This document shows positions 9,753 to 18,037 of a DNA stretch of 64,000 nt, one piece after another. Under the pieces are notes generated by a model. That model was not told where the DNA came from, did no database searches, and saw only the letters and a list, made by a program, of their open reading frames with translations. A program made the position numbers and the translations under genes. Position 1 is the stretch's first letter. Each line of letters starts with the position of its first letter. The DNA is from Nitrobacteraceae bacterium AZCC 1564 (GTDB lineage: Bacteria; Pseudomonadota; Alphaproteobacteria; Rhizobiales; Xanthobacteraceae), in the NCBI GenBank assembly GCA_036924835.1, contig JBAGRR010000001.1:4479001-4543000 (forward strand), read 5' to 3'.

Positions 9753-10487
9753 TCAAAGTATGACGATACGATCACCCTCGATGGCAATGCATGTCAGAAC
9801 GCCGGTTCTCCATGCTCCTGTATCGATGTTGATCCTGTTTTGAAAAATTTCTGCATGGTCGACCGGAGTATGGCCATGCACGACAATCTTGCCGTGATCC
9901 AGCGTCGAGTTGAGGAATTCGTCGCGGATCCAGAATAGATCTTCTGTTTGTTGGTGTTCGATGGAAATGCCTGGCTTGATGCCGGCGTGAACGAAGAGAA
10001 AGTCACCACAGGTGAAGCTGTTGCGAAGGCAGCGGAGGAACAATTGATGCGTGCGAGGGAACGCGTGCAACAGCGACTGCTGCAAGTCATAAGGCGAAGC
10101 TTTGAACTGAGAGTAGAAGATCCCGTAGGACGCAAGGGTATGTAGCGCTCCTAATTGTATCCAGTGATCGATGACGGCGGGATCGTAGAAGAACGTTTCG
10201 AGAAATGTTTCATGGTTGCCGCGCAGACAGATGGCGTGTTGCCTCACCATGCGAACCGCAAGTTGGTCGATCACACCTTTCGAGTCGGGGCCGCGATCGA
10301 TGTAATCGCCGAGATAAACTTCCTGCACATATCTGACGGGTCTGCGCCGAAGGTCGTCATCAATACGCTCGGTAATCTCGTTCAACAGGTCGGCACGACC
10401 ATGGATATCTCCAACCGCGTAGATACGCGTATCCGGTGGTGTCGAAGCGGATGTAGGCTTTTGAATGAGTGTGGGGGTCGGGCGCAT
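9753..10487 (-). CDS. PPP-family metallophosphoesterase (serine/threonine phosphatase-like)
   Basis: 244 residues with the full PPP metal-site series: GDIHG at residues 26-30, GDYIDRG at 60-66, GNHE at 90-93, an HAG motif (FVHAGIKPG) and a terminal HGH (VVHGHTPVDH). It is a two-metal phosphoesterase, probably a protein or small-phosphate-ester phosphatase in the cytoplasm. Homologues of this size often lie in rhizobial exopolysaccharide loci, where a regulatory role is plausible but unproven here. The start codon lies only 8 nt from a long hairpin repeat (10495-10573), so any native promoter lies inside or beyond that repeat. Confidence 0.88.
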   Translation of the reverse strand: MRPTPTLIQKPTSASTPPDTRIYAVGDIHGRADLLNEITERIDDDLRRRPVRYVQEVYLGDYIDRGPDSKGVIDQLAVRMVRQHAICLRGNHETFLETFFYDPAVIDHWIQLGALHTLASYGIFYSQFKASPYDLQQSLLHAFPRTHQLFLRCLRNSFTCGDFLFVHAGIKPGISIEHQQTEDLFWIRDEFLNSTLDHGKIVVHGHTPVDHAEIFQNRINIDTGAWRTGVLTCIAIEGDRIVIL

Positions 10488-10494
10488 AGGCTCT

Positions 10495-10573
10495 CTAGTG
10501 TGGCGTCTCGCAATTGCCGATCACTCTTGCAGCTCGTCTCTTATCGGCAATTGCGAGACGGAAGCCACACTAG
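10495..10573. repeat. Long hairpin element E1 (CTAG-ended family)
   Basis: Outer arms CTAGTGTGGC (10495-10504) and GCCACACTAG (10564-10573) and inner 17-bp arms (10505-10521 with 10543-10559, core GCAATTGCC) pair perfectly. Four unpaired bases GGAA (10560-10563) lie on the right side, and the loop is 21 nt. It is first member of a pair with E2, separated by a 13-nt spacer, and abuts the phosphatase start codon. Confidence 0.9.
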
Positions 10574-10586
10574 CTTTTTGATTCTG

Positions 10587-10661
10587 CTAGTGTCCTTTCA
10601 TCTCCGAATAACCGCGCGAGCGTGCTGCAAATGGGGCGGTTATTCGGAGATGGGACACTAG
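10587..10661. repeat. Long hairpin element E2 (CTAG-ended family)
   Basis: Outer arms CTAGTGTCC (10587-10595) and GGACACTAG (10653-10661); inner 17-bp arms 10599-10615 with 10636-10652 (CATCTCCGAATAACCGC). Three unpaired T (10596-10598) lie on the left arm, and the loop is 20 nt. Second member of the pair with E1. Confidence 0.9.
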
Positions 10662-10783
10662 GAGCTGAGGTGGGCGTACCAGACGACCCCAAGATGTCGT
10701 CGGTCAACAAACATCAAGAGCATACCTGATGATTGTGGCGGGCAAAGATGCCGCCCTCACTGAATGTCATAAAAAATCGAATG

Positions 10784-11047
10784 TCAGAAGAAAATCACCC
10801 GGATTGCGATGATGATGCCGATCCACGCCACCACATTCGCCAGGATGAGCCCATTTCTCAGCCGGCGATTGGAACTTTCGGCTGGCACCGATAATGGAGG
10901 GATGTTCGCGTGCTCAGCGATCATCAATGGCTCCGCCGAAGGCTGACGTGACGAATGCGAATCGTCACGCGCCGTGTTGTCGATCTTTTGCAGCCTGACA
11001 ATCATCTGATGGCTCGATAAGAGCTGAAGCATTGATGCTCGGAACAC
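10784..11047 (-). CDS. Small hypothetical membrane protein
   Basis: An 87-residue reading frame with a polar N-terminal two thirds and a C-terminal hydrophobic segment (NGLILANVVAWIGIIIAIRV) that could span the inner membrane once, ending in IFF. I recognize no family. It stands alone between hairpin elements and the divergent sugar-transferase gene. The tail-anchor layout and lack of a better frame in this stretch favour a real gene, but codon evidence is weak. Starts at residue 6 or 15 are also possible. Confidence 0.4.
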   Translation of the reverse strand: MFRASMLQLLSSHQMIVRLQKIDNTARDDSHSSRQPSAEPLMIAEHANIPPLSVPAESSNRRLRNGLILANVVAWIGIIIAIRVIFF

Positions 11048-11432
11048 GAGCCTACAAGTTATGGTTTAGCTTTTAGTGAACAACACTTCCAAAAATTTCA
11101 TCGCCAACCGGCGCGTGGTTACCAACGATGCACCTCTTCGATTTGATAAGCGACTCCATTTTTCAAAGTTGTCACCGTTTGTGATTATGCATGGCAGCGT
11201 CGACAAAAGCGCAGCGCATTATTGCGGCAATCGACCTAAGCATCTTTGATCACAAAGCTATTCTGCGTCGCACAATTGTCGTGTAACTGAATCGCTATCT
11301 ACATGCGCGAACTTTCCTTTTTCGCGCCTAAATTCGCACAAAACTTTAGGAAAACTTTAAGTGCGGAGTACGGATGGCGTCTTACTGGTAATTTGTCTCT
11401 CGCTGATGCGAGATAGTGAATTGCTCACGTGA
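11048..11432. other. AT-rich upstream region of the sugar-transferase gene
   Basis: This 385-base stretch has no convincing gene. It is clearly richer in A+T than its surroundings and holds an 11-bp tandem repeat, AAAACTTTAGG followed by AAAACTTTAAG (11340-11361), about 70 bases before the sugar-transferase start. It probably contains the promoter of the plus-strand exopolysaccharide genes. Confidence 0.45.
11340..11361 (+). promoter_or_regulatory. Tandem 11-bp direct repeat upstream of sugar transferase
   Basis: AAAACTTTAGG (11340-11350) is followed at once by AAAACTTTAAG (11351-11361). Two near-identical 11-mers place equal bases one helical turn apart, as expected for a pair of direct-repeat regulator sites. 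No known operator is recognized. Confidence 0.3.
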
Positions 11433-12254
11433 ATGCTGATTGCTCCGAGTGCGTTGGGTTCCATCCGGCGGAATGCCGCAATTCAGCAGAGAGCAAAAGC
11501 TATGGCTTCAGTGACAGCGCGTTTTGTTCAGGACAACAACGCAACGTTGTGGAAGGGCTCGCGGTTCATCTCCGTGCGTCCTGTTGAGAATGCGGGAAGC
11601 AGCACTGTCTACCGCAACCGTCGCGCCGTCGAGGTTCCTCATAGCGAGCCCGCTTCTTCAATCAGCAAGCGTGTATTCGACGTCCTTGCCGCAGGCAGCG
11701 CGCTCTTGTTCTTTGCTCCGCTCTTTATTGCAATTGCAGTAGCGATCAAGACAACTTCGCGCGGGCCGGTGTTCTTCCGGCAGAAGCGATACGGGTATCG
11801 CAATCGGGTCTTCACGATCTACAAGTTCCGCTCGATGTACACGTCTCTTGGCGATACCACAGGTGTGCAGCAGACGGTGAAGGGGGATGCACGCATCACA
11901 CCGGTCGGCCGCATCCTTCGCAACACGAGCCTCGATGAGATCCCTCAGCTCATCAATGTCGTGAAGGGCGACATGTCCCTCGTCGGTCCGCGCCCGCATG
12001 TTCCGGGAATGCTGGCCGCCAGTATCATCTATGAGGATCTCGTACCGTACTACTTCCAGCGTCACGCGGCCCGGCCCGGCATTACCGGACTTGCGCAGGT
12101 GAGCGGTTGCCGCGGCAGCACAGCGGATGCACGTCTCGCGATTGCGAGGATCAACTACGATCTCGACTACATCGAGAAGTGGTCGCTGCGGATGGACATC
12201 TCCATCATCATGAAAACGGTACGGCGTGAATTTCTGTCCGGCAACGGGTCCTAG
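11433..12254 (+). CDS. Undecaprenyl-phosphate sugar-1-phosphate transferase (initiating exopolysaccharide transferase)
   Basis: 273 residues of the bacterial sugar-transferase (PHPT) family. A hydrophobic helix near residues 86-106 precedes the catalytic domain with GPVFFRQKRYG, YKFRSMY, the RITPVGRILRNTSLDEIPQL segment, VGPRPH and RPGITGLAQVSG. It moves a sugar-1-phosphate to undecaprenyl phosphate, the first step of repeat-unit assembly. It is short, like monotopic PglC/ExoY-type enzymes, without the multi-span N-terminus of WbaP. The start is uncertain: an in-frame ATG at 11502 is preceded by AGAGAG and would also serve. It is divergent from the rest of the polymer genes. Confidence 0.92.
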   Translation: MLIAPSALGSIRRNAAIQQRAKAMASVTARFVQDNNATLWKGSRFISVRPVENAGSSTVYRNRRAVEVPHSEPASSISKRVFDVLAAGSALLFFAPLFIAIAVAIKTTSRGPVFFRQKRYGYRNRVFTIYKFRSMYTSLGDTTGVQQTVKGDARITPVGRILRNTSLDEIPQLINVVKGDMSLVGPRPHVPGMLAASIIYEDLVPYYFQRHAARPGITGLAQVSGCRGSTADARLAIARINYDLDYIEKWSLRMDISIIMKTVRREFLSGNGS

Positions 12255-12312
12255 GCTGTCTTTTTCTTTCTGAATTTTCCTGAATTTTCGGTCGTCATCA
12301 GGGAGGACAGCC

Positions 12313-13104
12313 ATGAATGCTGTGCGACAGGCTAAGAACATGCTCAAAGAGGCGTTTCCGTCACTCTGGCTGCAGTGGCATCTCATGCACCGGCCGAAGA
12401 CGGCGGAAATCGAGTTGTCGTTCCTGCATAAGATCATTCCAAAAGATGCACTGACTGTTGATGTCGGTGCAAATTGCGGCCTTTACACCCGCGAGCTGGC
12501 GCGCCTTTCGAAGAACGTCCATGCGTTCGAGCCGTCGCGGCAGATGGCGGCTGTGCTGCGGCAGACATCGGCTGCGAATGTGGAGGTCCACGAGGTGGCT
12601 TTGTCTGATCGCGAGGGGCAGGCAGAGCTGCTCATTCCGCAAGGAGAGCAAGGAGCCGTTCACGGCCTTGCGTCGCTTGAACCGCAAGTCGTGCAGACGG
12701 CCGAGTCATGCGTCGCTCTCAATGTGCCCATGGCGCGGCTCGATGCTCTGGTTCAAGACGACGTGGCGTTTGTCAAAGTCGATGTCGAGGGGCACGAATT
12801 GAACGTACTCAACGGCGCCGTTGAATTGATCGAGCGAAGCCGTCCGATATTCCTGGTTGAAGCAGAGGACCGGCATCGAGAAGGGGCAACAGCCTCGGTT
12901 TTCGAATTTTTCGATAACCACGGTTATGATGGCTTCTTCATTGAGGACGGCGACATCATGGCTGTCGAGGAGTTCGACGCCAGAATCTTCCAGGACCCGA
13001 CGTCATTGCTGCCGAATGGCGGACGCAAAGCCGGCCGCGCCTACATCAACAACTTCTTTTTCTTCCCAGCCAATATGGATGGCCTGGCGATCCTGAGCGC
13101 CTAA
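12313..13104 (+). CDS. FkbM-family methyltransferase
   Basis: 263 residues, with a ribosome site GGGAGG before the ATG. The SAM-binding motif I is VDVGANCGLYTRELA near residue 50, followed by HAFEPSRQM, and the FkbM signature VKVDVEGHELNVLNGA lies near residue 155. FkbM proteins O-methylate sugars or small molecules. Placed 58 nt after the initiating sugar transferase, it probably methylates a sugar of the exopolysaccharide. The acceptor is not inferable. A strong hairpin terminator follows. Confidence 0.88.
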   Translation: MNAVRQAKNMLKEAFPSLWLQWHLMHRPKTAEIELSFLHKIIPKDALTVDVGANCGLYTRELARLSKNVHAFEPSRQMAAVLRQTSAANVEVHEVALSDREGQAELLIPQGEQGAVHGLASLEPQVVQTAESCVALNVPMARLDALVQDDVAFVKVDVEGHELNVLNGAVELIERSRPIFLVEAEDRHREGATASVFEFFDNHGYDGFFIEDGDIMAVEEFDARIFQDPTSLLPNGGRKAGRAYINNFFFFPANMDGLAILSA

Positions 13105-13123
13105 TTCCCTTCGCTTGTCTGCC

Positions 13124-13160
13124 AATCGCGGACGTGCATCAAGGCGCGTCCGCGATTTCT
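13124..13160. terminator. Bidirectional terminator between convergent genes
   Basis: An 11-bp perfect stem (AATCGCGGACG at 13124-13134, complement at 13147-13157) with a 12-nt loop is followed by TTCTGTAT. It lies between the converging methyltransferase (ends 13104) and formamidase (ends 13170), so it can stop both transcripts. The T-run is poor, so termination strength is uncertain. Confidence 0.65.
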
Positions 13161-13169
13161 GTATGCGAG

Positions 13170-14147
13170 TTAGCCGCCTGCGACTGACTTCGCGATCATG
13201 CAGTGAATGCCCTTGGAGCCATTCACCGTCTGTGTCACGCGAAGGTCGGCGGCAAGGCTGCACAAGGTATATGCATCCTCACGAGAGAGTTTGGCGGTTT
13301 CTCCCAACAGCACAATCATCTCGCGAAGCGCTCGGATCGCGCATTGATCGAGATCTGGGTCCATCGCCATCGTTATATAATGTGTCGGCGTCTCTGCCCG
13401 AGGATAGGTAAAGCGTAAATCCTTGCGCAGCCTGAATGCGAAACGACCCTGCAGTGCGGTCTCAATCGCTGTAACGCAGACTTCGCCATCGCCCTGAACC
13501 GCATGGCCGTCGCCGCAGGAGAACAGCGCGCCGGGAACGAAAACCGGAAGATAGAGCTTCGCGCCGGGCAACAGCTCCTTGTTGTCGAGATTTCCTCCCA
13601 TGGCTCGCGGAACGAGAGACGTAATCCGGCCCCACGCAGGCGGAGGCGCCACGCCCATGACTCCAAAGAACGGTGAGAGCGGCAGATCGAGGCCCCACGG
13701 CAGGCGGCCGACCATGTGTTTCTGATCAAGTGGAATGTTGAGCAGCCGCAGTTCGTGAAAATCATCAGGCAGCGTGCCGCTGAGGGGCCGGATCATATTC
13801 CACCCCCAGTCCTGTCGAAGCTTGATGTCCAAAATTTCGATCTCCAGGACATCGCCCGGCTCCGCGCCTTCCACCGCAATCGGGCCGGTCAAGATGTGCC
13901 CGGGCAACATCCGCTCGTTCTTCTCGTGGATCTCATAGATTTCCGGTGGAATGAAAAACTTATTTCTATCGGGCAGCATGTCCGGCCCGCCGCTCACCGT
14001 ATCGATGGTGACTTCATCGCCGCTTGCGATGGTGAGAGCCGGCTTCAGTTTTGATTCGAAAAAGCCCCAGTGACAGTTTTCAGAGCTGGCGCGAAGATGA
14101 TGATGGGCCACGATGAATTTCCGTTGGAGGGAGGGGAGGCAGGTCAA
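13170..14147 (-). CDS. Acetamidase/formamidase family amidohydrolase
   Basis: 325 residues of the FmdA/AmdA fold. Landmarks include HWGFFES near residue 26, GDEVTIDTVSGGPD, a GHILTGPIAVEGAEPGDVLEI segment, and ALFSCGDGHAVQGDGEV with its conserved acidic and His residues. These enzymes release ammonia from short amides such as formamide or acetamide in the cytoplasm. No amide porin or regulator sits beside it. It is transcribed alone, downstream of the Sel1 protein and with 84 nt between them. Confidence 0.88.
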   Translation of the reverse strand: MTCLPSLQRKFIVAHHHLRASSENCHWGFFESKLKPALTIASGDEVTIDTVSGGPDMLPDRNKFFIPPEIYEIHEKNERMLPGHILTGPIAVEGAEPGDVLEIEILDIKLRQDWGWNMIRPLSGTLPDDFHELRLLNIPLDQKHMVGRLPWGLDLPLSPFFGVMGVAPPPAWGRITSLVPRAMGGNLDNKELLPGAKLYLPVFVPGALFSCGDGHAVQGDGEVCVTAIETALQGRFAFRLRKDLRFTYPRAETPTHYITMAMDPDLDQCAIRALREMIVLLGETAKLSREDAYTLCSLAADLRVTQTVNGSKGIHCMIAKSVAGG

Positions 14148-14231
14148 AATAGGGGTTCTGTATACGCCGGACGTCAGCCTTCTAACATCGGGATGGCGGA
14201 TTCGCCGACGGACGCGAGAGGTGGACCATTA

Positions 14232-15080
14232 TTATTCAGCCGGAGCGTCAGCGCTGGCAAGTTTGACCACGCGTGCGTCCGCATAGCTTGCCATCTCGCG
14301 CAGCCGCGGTTCGGGATGCTCTGACAGCACTTTTGCCATCTCGCGACAGAGCTCCACATGCGACTGGTCGATGGCCAAGCGAAGCCAGGGCAGGGCGTCG
14401 TCAACCATGCCCCGTTCGATGAAAACTTGAGCGTAGCTGTATTGTCCCCGGAAATCGCCCGCTTCAGCCGAGCGGCGAAACCATTGGATGGCCTCGGCCA
14501 AATCTTGCGTGCATCCCCAGCCGTTCTCGTAGCAGCGTCCGACCATGTTGAGGGATTTGACGTGCCCTTGCTCGACGGCCCTCACAAAGAGGCGAAATGC
14601 CTCATCCGCGTCCCGAGCAACGCCTTTACCTTCGAGCATGAGGCATCCGAGATTGAAGCGTGCCCAGTCAGACGACTTAGCCGCCGCCTCGCGATAGTGT
14701 TCGGCGGCTTTGCCAAAATCGACAGGCGTGCCCCAGCCTAGCTCATGGCATCGGCCCAGCAGGTTGATCGCATCGGCACGCTTGCTCAGTGCTGCGATGC
14801 CGAACCAGCGGAAGGCAGCCTCAGGATCACGGGCGGTGCCGATGCCGTCCAGCAGCATCTGCGCCCAATGAAGCTGCGCATCGATATTTCCGTAAGTCGC
14901 TGCCGCATAGATCCAGCGTGCAGCTTCAATCGGATCCTTCGAGAGAATCACGTCCCATTCTTCCTTGCTCAGGTTCTCAAGCTGGCTGAGGTAAATCGTC
15001 TCGTCAGAAATTTTTTTTGAGTGCTTTCGCTTTGCAAAAAGTTTTGAGGGCAAAGAAAGCAAGGATCGGATGGCGCGCAT
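14232..15080 (-). CDS. Sel1-repeat (tetratricopeptide-like) protein
   Basis: 282 residues. At least five Sel1-like repeats of about 36 residues run from roughly 55 to 255, with typical elements A-x-x-x-YGNIDAQLHWAQMLLDG, AINLLGRCHELGWGT, ARFNLGCLMLEGKGVARD, SLNMVGRCYENGWG and GQYSYAQVF. Such alpha-solenoids serve as protein-binding scaffolds in signalling or envelope processes. The N-terminus is basic and has no clear signal peptide, so it is probably cytoplasmic. The partner is unknown. Confidence 0.85.
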   Translation of the reverse strand: MRAIRSLLSLPSKLFAKRKHSKKISDETIYLSQLENLSKEEWDVILSKDPIEAARWIYAAATYGNIDAQLHWAQMLLDGIGTARDPEAAFRWFGIAALSKRADAINLLGRCHELGWGTPVDFGKAAEHYREAAAKSSDWARFNLGCLMLEGKGVARDADEAFRLFVRAVEQGHVKSLNMVGRCYENGWGCTQDLAEAIQWFRRSAEAGDFRGQYSYAQVFIERGMVDDALPWLRLAIDQSHVELCREMAKVLSEHPEPRLREMASYADARVVKLASADAPAE

Positions 15081-15303
15081 AAAGGTCCTTTATCTCAGCT
15101 CAGGCCAGCCACGCTGATGATGCTTTAACACATTGAGTGCGTGAGCGATTACCAAAGTCTTCGTTCGCATTCTTCAAATCAGACCACTTGGTCATTCCGA
15201 TGCTTCTTACGTTGTTCGCTTCTCTCGTTGCTACTGCATTGCACGATATTTGATGCATTGCCTCTAAACTCACCGTTGGTTGCACAACCTTTCCGCGCCC
15301 AGT

Positions 15304-15330
15304 TAACTAGATAACTGGTAGACTAGTTAT
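15304..15330 (+). promoter_or_regulatory. FadR/GntR-type operator before the binding-protein operon
   Basis: ATAACTGGTAGACTAGTTAT (15311-15330) is a near-perfect palindrome with the core T-N-GT-N2-AC-N-A, close to the TNGTNNNACNA consensus known for the FadR subgroup of GntR regulators. A second dyad, TAACTAG (15304-15310) with CTAGTTA (15323-15329), overlaps it. It lies just before the ribosome site of the 15353 start. The GntR protein encoded at 21220-21951 is the obvious candidate ligand-controlled repressor; that link is inferred. Confidence 0.6.
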
Positions 15331-15352
15331 GCCGGATTTACTGGAGGGTGCT

Positions 15353-16417
15353 ATGGCGATCTTCGGCCGACATCTGTGTCTTTTGCTGCTGTTTGTTCTG
15401 TTCAGCGTGCTGCCTGCGTCCGCGCAAACCAAGATTCGATACCTGCTGACATCACCAACGCCGAATGTCGCGGAGGCCGCGCATTCTTCCGTTCCGGACA
15501 AACTTGGCTACTGGAAAGGCGCTGGGCTCGACGTCGAGATCAAGCCATTCGCTGGTTCTACCGGCGCCACGCAGGTCGTGATCTCCGGCAGTGCCGAGTT
15601 CACCATGGCAAGTCCCGAGGCGTTGCTCGTCGGCCGTCAGGAAGGCGCTAATATCAAGGGCGTCTACAATCACACGCGTGAATCGATCTATACGATCGCT
15701 GTTCTCAAGGACAGTCCGATCAAGAAGCTCGAGGATCTCAAGGGCAAGACGATCGGTGTCGTCAGTCTCTCCAGCGGTGCGACCGCTGTTGCGAAAGCCA
15801 TGCTGCGCGGTGTCGGCTTTGATCCCGAAAAGGATGTGAAGTGGCTGCCGATCGGCCTCGGTCCGCAGTCGGCCAATGCGCTCAAGTCCAATCAGGTCGA
15901 TGCGATTGCAATGTGGGACTGGGCCTACGCAATCCTCGAAAACTCAGGCTTCCAGTTCAGGCAGTTTGAAACGCCGGCGACGTCGAAGCTTTTGGCCCTT
16001 ATGCTGATCACCAACGGGGATTTCCTGAAAGCCAATCCCGGCGCAGACATGAAGTTCGCGCAAGGCATTGCCAAGGGCGTGCTGTTTACGCTGACCAATC
16101 CCGAAGCCGCCGTGCGTATTCACTGGGAGAAGTATCCCGCTTCCAAGCCAACGAATATTCCTGAAGCTCAGGCGTTGAAGGAGGCAGTGCACGTGCTGCA
16201 GGCACGTCTTGCGAAGTACCGGCTTGAAGGACGAGCCGATCCACGCTTTGGCGCCTTCACCCGCGATGAGTGGACGTCGACCCAGAACTTCTTCTTCGAT
16301 GTCGGAGTCATCAAGAATAAGCCTGATGTCGGCGAATACTACACCAACGACCTTATCGACCAGGTGAACAATTTCGATAAGGCGGCCATCATCAAGCAGG
16401 CGGAATCCTATAAATGA
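15353..16417 (+). CDS. ABC transporter substrate-binding protein (NMT1/SsuA-like)
   Basis: 354 residues from the ATG at 15353, which has GGAGGG six bases upstream; an earlier in-frame ATG at 15329 lies inside the operator palindrome and is less likely. A Sec signal peptide ends at ASAQ. The mature protein has the NMT1/SsuA fold, with KIRYLLTSP, GSTGATQVVISGSAEFTMASPE, DLKGKTIGVVSLSSGA and VDAIAMWDWAYA. Homologues bind sulfonates, nitrate, pyrimidines or aromatic acids. Its stop overlaps the ATPase start. A second close paralogue lies at 23692. The ligand is probably an organic acid, given the CoA-enzyme genes downstream. Confidence 0.9.
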   Translation: MAIFGRHLCLLLLFVLFSVLPASAQTKIRYLLTSPTPNVAEAAHSSVPDKLGYWKGAGLDVEIKPFAGSTGATQVVISGSAEFTMASPEALLVGRQEGANIKGVYNHTRESIYTIAVLKDSPIKKLEDLKGKTIGVVSLSSGATAVAKAMLRGVGFDPEKDVKWLPIGLGPQSANALKSNQVDAIAMWDWAYAILENSGFQFRQFETPATSKLLALMLITNGDFLKANPGADMKFAQGIAKGVLFTLTNPEAAVRIHWEKYPASKPTNIPEAQALKEAVHVLQARLAKYRLEGRADPRFGAFTRDEWTSTQNFFFDVGVIKNKPDVGEYYTNDLIDQVNNFDKAAIIKQAESYK

Positions 16418-17202
16418 GTGCATCGGTGCGCCCGCTGATTGATGTTTGTGACGTTCGAAAGCAATTCCGCTCCCGATCAGGGACGTTCCTGCAGGCGCTT
16501 TCGGACACGTCACTGGCCATTCAGCCCAAGCAGTTTGTTTGCATTGTCGGGCCGTCCGGCTGTGGCAAGAGTACGCTGTTGCGCATGATTGCCGGTCTCG
16601 AAACAGCATCGAGTGGGAAGATCCTGATCGACGGCGTTCCGGTTTTGAGCCCGCGCCGGGATATCGGGCTGGTGTTTCAGAGCCCGGTCATGCTGCCATG
16701 GCGGACCATCCTCAAGAACGTGCTGGTCCCAGCCGAGGTCATGAAAAGCGATCCGGCGGCGTCGCTGCAGCGCGCGCACGATCTGCTCAAGCTGGTCGGT
16801 CTCGAAGGATTCGGCGATCGCTATCCGGATGAGCTGTCGGGCGGTATGCGTCAGCGCGCGGCAATTGCGCGCGCTCTGATGCATGATCCTGAGATCCTGC
16901 TGATGGACGAGCCGTTCGGTGCGCTGGACGCTCTCACCCGTGAGGTCATGAATCTCGAATTGCTGCGGATCTGGCAGTCGAGCATGAAGACCGTCGTCCT
17001 CGTCACGCACTCGATCGAGGAAGCGCTGCTGCTCTCCGACAAGGTGGCGGTATTCGCGCCGCGGCCGGGATTCGTCCGCGACTTGCTCGATGTACCGATC
17101 GCGCGGCCGCGATCAGCAGCCACACGCTCCGATCCGACATTCATCAGCCTTGCTGAAAAACTACGCGGCTACTTCGAGGCAGAGACGGCACATGCAGGTT
17201 GA
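16414..17202 (+). CDS. ABC transporter ATP-binding protein (SsuB/TauB-like)
   Basis: 262 residues with Walker A GPSGCGKST near residue 47, Q-loop VFQSPVMLPWRTI, signature LSGGMRQRAAIARAL, Walker B ILLMDEPFGALDALT and switch His in VLVTHSIEEALLL. This is the standard nucleotide-binding subunit of nitrate/sulfonate/taurine-type importers. It overlaps the binding-protein stop (ATGA) and the permease start by 11 nt, so the three genes form one importer operon at the inner membrane. Confidence 0.94.
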   Translation: MSASVRPLIDVCDVRKQFRSRSGTFLQALSDTSLAIQPKQFVCIVGPSGCGKSTLLRMIAGLETASSGKILIDGVPVLSPRRDIGLVFQSPVMLPWRTILKNVLVPAEVMKSDPAASLQRAHDLLKLVGLEGFGDRYPDELSGGMRQRAAIARALMHDPEILLMDEPFGALDALTREVMNLELLRIWQSSMKTVVLVTHSIEEALLLSDKVAVFAPRPGFVRDLLDVPIARPRSAATRSDPTFISLAEKLRGYFEAETAHAG

Positions 17203-18010
17203 GAAGGACAGCGAGAAGAACGCACGGACGGCGGCGCTGTTCGCCCGGTACGCTCCGCCCGTGGTGGGTGGAATTGTTCTGCTACTAGCCTGGGAGTTCA
17301 TTCCCGCATTCTTCAATGTCTCAAAGCTTTTGCTGCCTCCGCCCTCGGCCGTCGTGCGCGCGCTTTGGGTGATCTATGACCGGGGGCTTCTGGTCGATAA
17401 CTTCCTGATCACGCTGGCTGAAGCCCTGCTGGGGTTTGCCATTGGATCGATCACCGCCATCTTCTTCGCGTTCATCGTGACGCGCTCTCTCATCCTTGAG
17501 CGGACATTGATGCCTTATCTTGTGGGGCTTCAGGCGCTTCCCAAAGTCGCGCTCGCGCCACTGATCGTGGTCTGGGTAGGCATCGGAATCGAATCGAAGA
17601 TCCTGATCGCCGCGATCATTTCGTTCTTCCCGGTGCTCATCAATGCCATTGTCGGCTTCTCGACTGTCGAGGCTGAAAAGCTCGATCTGATGCGCTCGCT
17701 GGTTGCCTCAGGCTGGCAGAAATTCCGCATCGTGATCTTTCCGAACTCGCTTCCTTTCATCTTTGCCGGTCTGAACGTCGCGATCGTGCTCAGCATCACC
17801 GGCGCGCTGGTGGGCGAATTCATCGGCGCTGACCGTGGGCTCGGCAACCTGCTGATGCAGCTCAACTACAATATGGACATCTCGGGCATGTTTGCGGTGC
17901 TCGTCGTGCTCGCGCTGCTCGGCATCATTCTCTATGCGCTCGTACGCTTTCTCCACGTTCGTTTCGTGTTCTGGGCCAAGCCGGACAATTTACGTTCCGG
18001 CTCTAACTAA
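17192..18010 (+). CDS. ABC transporter permease (SsuC/TauC-like)
   Basis: 272 residues starting at the ATG at 17192, inside the end of the ATPase gene; longer in-frame starts would overlap that gene by over 100 nt. Six or so hydrophobic segments and the permease EAA-like loop (EAEKLDLMRSLVASGWQKFRIVIFPNSLPFIFAG) identify a BPD_transp_1 subunit. The segment LLLPPPSAVVRAL near the N-terminus is typical of SsuC/TauC proteins. It forms the transmembrane channel with the ATPase and the binding proteins at 15353 and perhaps 23692. Confidence 0.93.
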   Translation: MQVEKDSEKNARTAALFARYAPPVVGGIVLLLAWEFIPAFFNVSKLLLPPPSAVVRALWVIYDRGLLVDNFLITLAEALLGFAIGSITAIFFAFIVTRSLILERTLMPYLVGLQALPKVALAPLIVVWVGIGIESKILIAAIISFFPVLINAIVGFSTVEAEKLDLMRSLVASGWQKFRIVIFPNSLPFIFAGLNVAIVLSITGALVGEFIGADRGLGNLLMQLNYNMDISGMFAVLVVLALLGIILYALVRFLHVRFVFWAKPDNLRSGSN

Positions 18011-18037
18011 CCTGTTTCCAACTGGAAGGAGTCTACC

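Noticed and set aside
10495-10661. Hairpin pair as simple tandem terminators
   Set aside because: No U-tract follows the stems, loops exceed 20 nt, copies occur upstream of start codons and stems recur in other clusters, so ordinary intrinsic terminators do not explain them.
11658-12437. A 259-codon antisense frame over the sugar transferase
   Set aside because: Overlaps the clear PHPT-family gene and part of the FkbM gene; composition is that of a shadow frame.
15353-18010. Thiamine-precursor (NMT1/ThiY) transporter
   Set aside because: The fold is shared, but the operon continues with enoyl-CoA hydratase and acyl-CoA synthetase genes and there is no thi gene or TPP riboswitch upstream.
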